Source of the DNA: Rosellinia necatrix
Lineage: Eukaryota > Ascomycota > Sordariomycetes > Xylariales > Xylariaceae
Reading direction: 5' to 3'
Assembly: GCA_021209875.1 (NCBI GenBank)
Contig: JAGYVD010000005.1
Span: 3,138,001 to 3,202,000, forward strand
Length of the DNA: 64,000 nucleotides
This document shows, one piece after another, positions 60,119 to 64,000 of the stretch (within the stretch, counting starts at the first letter, position 1; each line of letters opens with the position of its first letter). Both the position numbers and the translations under genes were made by a program. The notes beneath the pieces were generated by a model. That model saw only the letters and a program-made list of their open reading frames with translations, ran no database searches and was not told where the DNA came from.

Positions 60119-61311
60119 TTACATGTCCATGCTCATGAGGTACATCTCGATTATTCTCATAAACTTGGCCACAAAGGCCTCGAGATGGAAAATGACCTTG
60201 GAGCCTGTTTTTACCCGGTGCTCATAGAAGGCCGACCACTTGATTACCTCCCATTTCAAATCGTCATCGATCTGGGGAATCAGCTTAAATGTCAAAGTCT
60301 TGAGGATTGTCGTCGGCGGTATGCAATGGGTGAGTAGATCGTAGAGCTTGGACCTAATGACGAGGATCTGAGCGGGAGTATGCTGATCCATCATATCCTT
60401 GGCGATTTGCGATATCAAAGCTTCCCAGTCCGGGGGTGGGATAGGGGTCGTATCTGTCACTTTCTCACTACCAAAAGGTCAGCGTCACGAATAAATAAAT
60501 AGCTGGGTTGGTCTCCGGACATACTTTTGAGCATGGACTGCCTCGTACATCAACAGGGCCCGCCGCAAGTTTCGCCCGCTCTCCTCAGCGATTCTCATAT
60601 GCAGTCCCTTCACAACCGGCCACCCCTCACGCTTGGCCGAGTCGGCTAAAACGCTAGAAATCTCATCTACTGTCGGGGCCGCAACGCGAACGAGAAGGGT
60701 TCGGCTTCGGATGGGAGCAATGATGTTGGCGGTGCTGTTGGCAAGCAGGATCAATCGTAGGTTGGGACTGTATTTCTCCATGGTCCTTCTGAGAGCGGCT
60801 TGGGCATCCCGCGTGAGATGGTCTGCCTCGTTGATCACGACCACTTTGAACCTTTGTTTGGCGGCCTGGTCAACCTGCTGTGTCTGGGCGACCTCCTTGA
60901 GCAAGTCTTGGATAACGACACGGTCATAGTTGCCAACATCGGAGGGCGTGATTTCAAGGTGGTATACTGAGGCTACAATATTAAATTCGAGTTTGCGGTT
61001 ACTACTGGTTTGGAAGACTCGGGCGTCGATCTTGATTTTTTCTACACCGGGGCCATAAAGCTCTTTCAATGTGGCGACAATTCGAGTCTTCTTGCCGGCG
61101 CCTGAGGGGCCGTAGACGAGGAGGTGAGGGAAGTCGCCGCTCTGTGCCTATACAGAGAGAGGGAGATACGTGAGCATTCTTTTCTCTCCATCCTTTCCTC
61201 ACGAATATATCATAGAGAACGTACCAGTGACCGTAGTCGGTCGGATAGCTCTGGGTGGTAGGTCAGCGCATCAAGAGATCGCGGCCGGTGCTTGTCAACT
61301 ATGAGAGCCAT
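60119..61311 (-). CDS. rfc5: replication factor C clamp-loader subunit (yeast Rfc5, human RFC3)
   Basis: AAA+ subunit of the RFC complex that loads PCNA, and of the Rad24, Ctf18 and Elg1 alternative loaders. Exons 61311-61225, 61147-60525 and 60467-60119 join to 352 aa. Opening MALIVDKHRPRSLDALTYHP and Walker A as GPSGAGKKT identify this subunit. The Walker B region reads VVINEADHLTRDAQAALRRT, and the loop usually SRC reads PIRSRTLLVRV. The C-terminal collar helices continue to KFMRIIEMYLMSMDM. In yeast this subunit does not need ATP hydrolysis and gives the arginine finger to its neighbour. The Cys-to-Thr change in the SRC motif is worth noting. Confidence 0.95.
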
Positions 61312-62536
61312 CTTTATAAGGTCTAAAATCTGCGGTTGTCGCTCGGTTCCTCGGAATAGTTGTGGCGTTCAGGTTACGGTTCTCTTGATTTAGGACGAAA
61401 CCTGGATGTCGAGCTATCCTCCAAGCTGGGTAGGTGGTGGAGGAGCCCTTTCTAGGTAAGTAACTATGGCACCAAAGAGAACTTGGGTGGCGCGTAAATT
61501 GATTGCAGAGCGCGTTTGCGTGTTCAATGTCCATGCAGCACGCTTGTGCCAGGTTTAACTAAGGACCTAACCAAAACTAGAGTAGCGCATATCCCACCAA
61601 AGACCACCTGACAGCCACCTGACTGATCTGGCGGCCAGCTGTCCGTACTATGCAAGTCCTACATGGATTATCTTAGTGCACCGCCGGGTCTAGTTAGCCG
61701 GACGGCATGGCCGACCGACATATAATTACCTAAAGGCAGTTGTAGTTAGTTAAAGCAACCCCTCATTGTTTTCGTCTTATTTTCGTCCTAGTTATAACAG
61801 GCCCCCTACGATCATACCACTTGAACTTTTAGATAAAACGCTGGCCTCTCTGCCAGCCGGTAATAGGGATGGGACTCCGAAGCGATGTATCAGATAGGGG
61901 CTGCTGCGTGGATTAAGTACGTACCCCCTATGTAGGGTAGACAGAAGTAGGCATGTCGTATATGTGCCATGGTGATATCAAGCAAATGTCCAGTTATCAG
62001 GATCGAAGCACGTGCATGGCGCAGATGATGGTCGATGGACGATGGACGATGGATGATGGACGGCGGACGGCGGACGGCGTCCTCTGAGGGAGCCAACTTC
62101 TGCTTGCACCTACCAGAGCACCTAGCACCTACTAAATTGTACTACGACACTGTTTCAAGGCTCTGATTTGCGCTGGGGGCCAGCAGACCCCACTTTCGAT
62201 ATGCATCTGTTGGAGGGGCTCGACCATTTTACGAACCGGGACTTGATGATATCGCATTACTTTTTCTCCCTTCCTTTGCCTCTTGCTCTGCCTGCGTGGA
62301 AAAGCTGACGAGCGTCGCCGCGACCCGTTTGGGTTACATCATCTGCCTTTTCGTACACCGTTTCTTTTTTGCCGACCACCTCTCCTCGCCGACCGACTAC
62401 TTATACCTCGAGTGCCCCGTACAGCCCCGGCTGGCTGACTGATTGCGAAGCACCTTGAACCACCTAAACTACCTAAACCACCTAAACCGCCTATCTAGGT
62501 ACCTAACCCAAGTGCTCGCTTTCGCAGACCGCCAAA
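61312..62536. other. intergenic DNA between divergent genes
   Basis: Shared promoter area of the RFC gene (minus) and the aminotransferase (plus). A GATGGACGATGG repeat lies at 62030-62070, and CACCTAAACTACCTAAACC repeats lie at 62458-62490 just before the aminotransferase start. No gene recognised. Confidence 0.5.
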
Positions 62537-64000
62537 ATGTTCAACAATCGCAAGTTTTCCATGTAAGTCCGTCTGCTTCCTCCGGTGCGTGTGTAAATAA
62601 GCCGACCCCCCTCCATGGCAAAATGGCATACGGCATATGGCACAAGGCACCCTGACACATGGCAAATGACTGCCTCGCCGTGGGGATCCCTCCTACTGAC
62701 CAACCATGCGCCCAGGAACAAGAACACTGGTCTTCCCAGGAGAAGATTCAGTATTGGTGACCCGAGTGCCAATGGTAAGCTCACATAATCTCTTGACATT
62801 GCTGCTTATCCTCAAATTAAATCACAAATCACACATCACACATCACACATCACACCGGGGGTTGCACGTTTCTATCAAACATACATACAGACATACGTAC
62901 ATACATACATACATACATACATACATACATACATGCCAAGAGTCACCCTATTTCTGTGCTGGTCTGCCGTTGAAAGAAGCAATCCTGGTACCCTATAACC
63001 GACCATGCACACACTATTCGTGTTAGCCTTGGCTCTTGGCGCCTATGAGCCGCTGTCTGTGTTGACCAACAGACGTTCAGTATCGAACATTTTCTGTCGT
63101 TTGAGACACGCGCGCTGACTTCTTTTCTTGGCAGAGACAAGCTCCAAGATCCACAGGCAGTTCCGGGCTGCCAACCCCGGACATCTGCCCCATGCCGGTC
63201 TCGACGCAAGCCGTGCGTCGACCGGCGTGGTGTGGTGCACCGAGCGTGCCGCCGAACACGGTTTTCTTGAGGAGCCCGAGCTGTGGGCCAATCTAGGCCA
63301 GGGTGCGCCCGAGGTCGATGATGACATTGAAGGCTCTTTCCCTCGCCCTACTCATATCGATGTCTCCATCGCCGCCAGAGAATATGGCCCTACTGCCGGC
63401 ATCAAGCCTCTCCGTGCCGCCGTGGCCAGGATGTACAACGAGATGCATCGCCAAGGCAAGGAGAGTCAGTATTCGTGGGAAAACGTTGCTATTGTGCCCG
63501 GCGGTCGAGCCGGCTTGATCCGCATTGCCGCCGTGCTCAATAACGCATACGTTGGCTTTTTCATCCCTGACTACACAGCATACAATGAGATGATGTCTCT
63601 GTTCAAAAACGTAGGCTTTAATCGTCCATGTTGAACGAAGTTCTCCTTCTCACTTGTGTCCTAGTTCGCTGCCATCCCCACGCCTCTTTCGGAGGAGGAT
63701 GGTTATCATATCCATCCAGATGTAATTTCCCATGAGATTGCCAGGGGAACCTCAGTCATTCTGACTTCGAACCCTCGCAACCCCACCGGCCGTGTCGTTG
63801 CCAACCCTGAGCTTGCTGAGATACAGGACATTTGCCGCGGACGTGCGACCCTCATCAGCGATGAGTTCTACTCGGGTTACAACTACACTAGCGACTGTGA
63901 CGGCACTGTCATCTCAGCTGCTGACAATATTGAAGATGTTGATGAGGACGACGTTCTCATCATCGACGGCCTCACTAAGCGGTTCCGTCTTCCCGGATGG
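62537..64000 (+). CDS. class I/II PLP-dependent aminotransferase (5' part, runs off window)
   Basis: Partial gene. Exons 62537-62562, 62716-62774, 63135-63610 and 63665 to the window end give about 299 residues in frame. The start is the inference MFNNRKFSMNKNTGLPRRRF. Then come GVVWCTERAAEHGF, an N-terminal AREYGPTAGIKPLRAAVARM (fold-type I pattern Y.P..G...LR.A.A), IVPGGRAGLIRIAAVL, PDYTAYNEMMSLF, LTSNPRNPTGRVV, the Asp and Tyr of LISDEFYSGYNY, and DGLTKRFRLPGW, whose Lys should hold the PLP. Close to fungal and bacterial aminotransferases near the alanine/aspartate group; substrate not determined. Intron 2 (62775-63134) contains two microsatellites. Confidence 0.9.
62823..62934. repeat. 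(ACACATC)n and (ACAT)n microsatellites in an intron
   Basis: Four or five ACACATC units at 62823-62855, then about 13 ACAT units to 62934, both inside intron 2 of the aminotransferase gene. Confidence 0.9.

Overview
The window is genomic DNA from a filamentous ascomycete (Pezizomycotina, most likely a Sordariomycete). The evidence is genes split by short introns of about 50-150 bases (GTRNGT donors, CTAAC-type branch sites, YAG acceptors), intergenic spaces of 0.3-7.5 kb rich in microsatellites, and a gene set typical of such fungi. I re-joined exons by hand. All 17 genes complete in the window close in frame, and their lengths look normal where I know the family. The genus cannot be fixed from the sequence alone.

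Region 1 (about 1-18.4 kb) looks accessory. It holds two DHA1-type drug/polyamine H+ antiporters (1000-2783 minus, 14557-16582 plus), a myo-inositol-type sugar transporter with an Asp-His repeat tail (8515-10281 plus), and a small CENP-V/GFA-type zinc protein (17578-18378 plus). Its most unusual gene is a 932-codon intronless gene (4570-7368 plus) joining a DAO-type FAD oxidoreductase to a PurN/Fmt-type formyltransferase with a C-terminal membrane anchor. A decayed NB-ARC/STAND (NLR-like) gene lies at about 10.7-11.7 kb minus.

Region 2 (about 19-29 kb, all minus strand) is housekeeping: anthranilate synthase component I (trpE), a small conserved protein that is probably mitochondrial, ribosomal protein L3, and the Tup1 partner Ssn6/Cyc8 with TPR repeats. 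A 7.5-kb stretch without convincing genes follows (28.7-36.3 kb).

Region 3 (36-64 kb) mixes conserved cell-biology and metabolic genes: a TMEM115-type Golgi membrane protein, a LisH-WD40 protein of the Sif2/TBL1 type with a 17-base micro-exon, a GH51 arabinofuranosidase, a small acidic conserved protein, a membrane-anchored ADAM metalloprotease, acetyl-CoA synthetase, and the RFC clamp-loader subunit Rfc5 (human RFC3). A class I/II aminotransferase runs off the right edge. No rRNA, convincing tRNA, CRISPR array or intact transposon was found.

Spaces between genes are full of a TAGGTACC/TACCTACC short motif, often palindromic, and of (ACAT)n, (TA)n, (GA)n and longer-unit tandem repeats. The strongest candidate for something undescribed is the FAD oxidoreductase-formyltransferase-membrane anchor fusion among the transporter genes.
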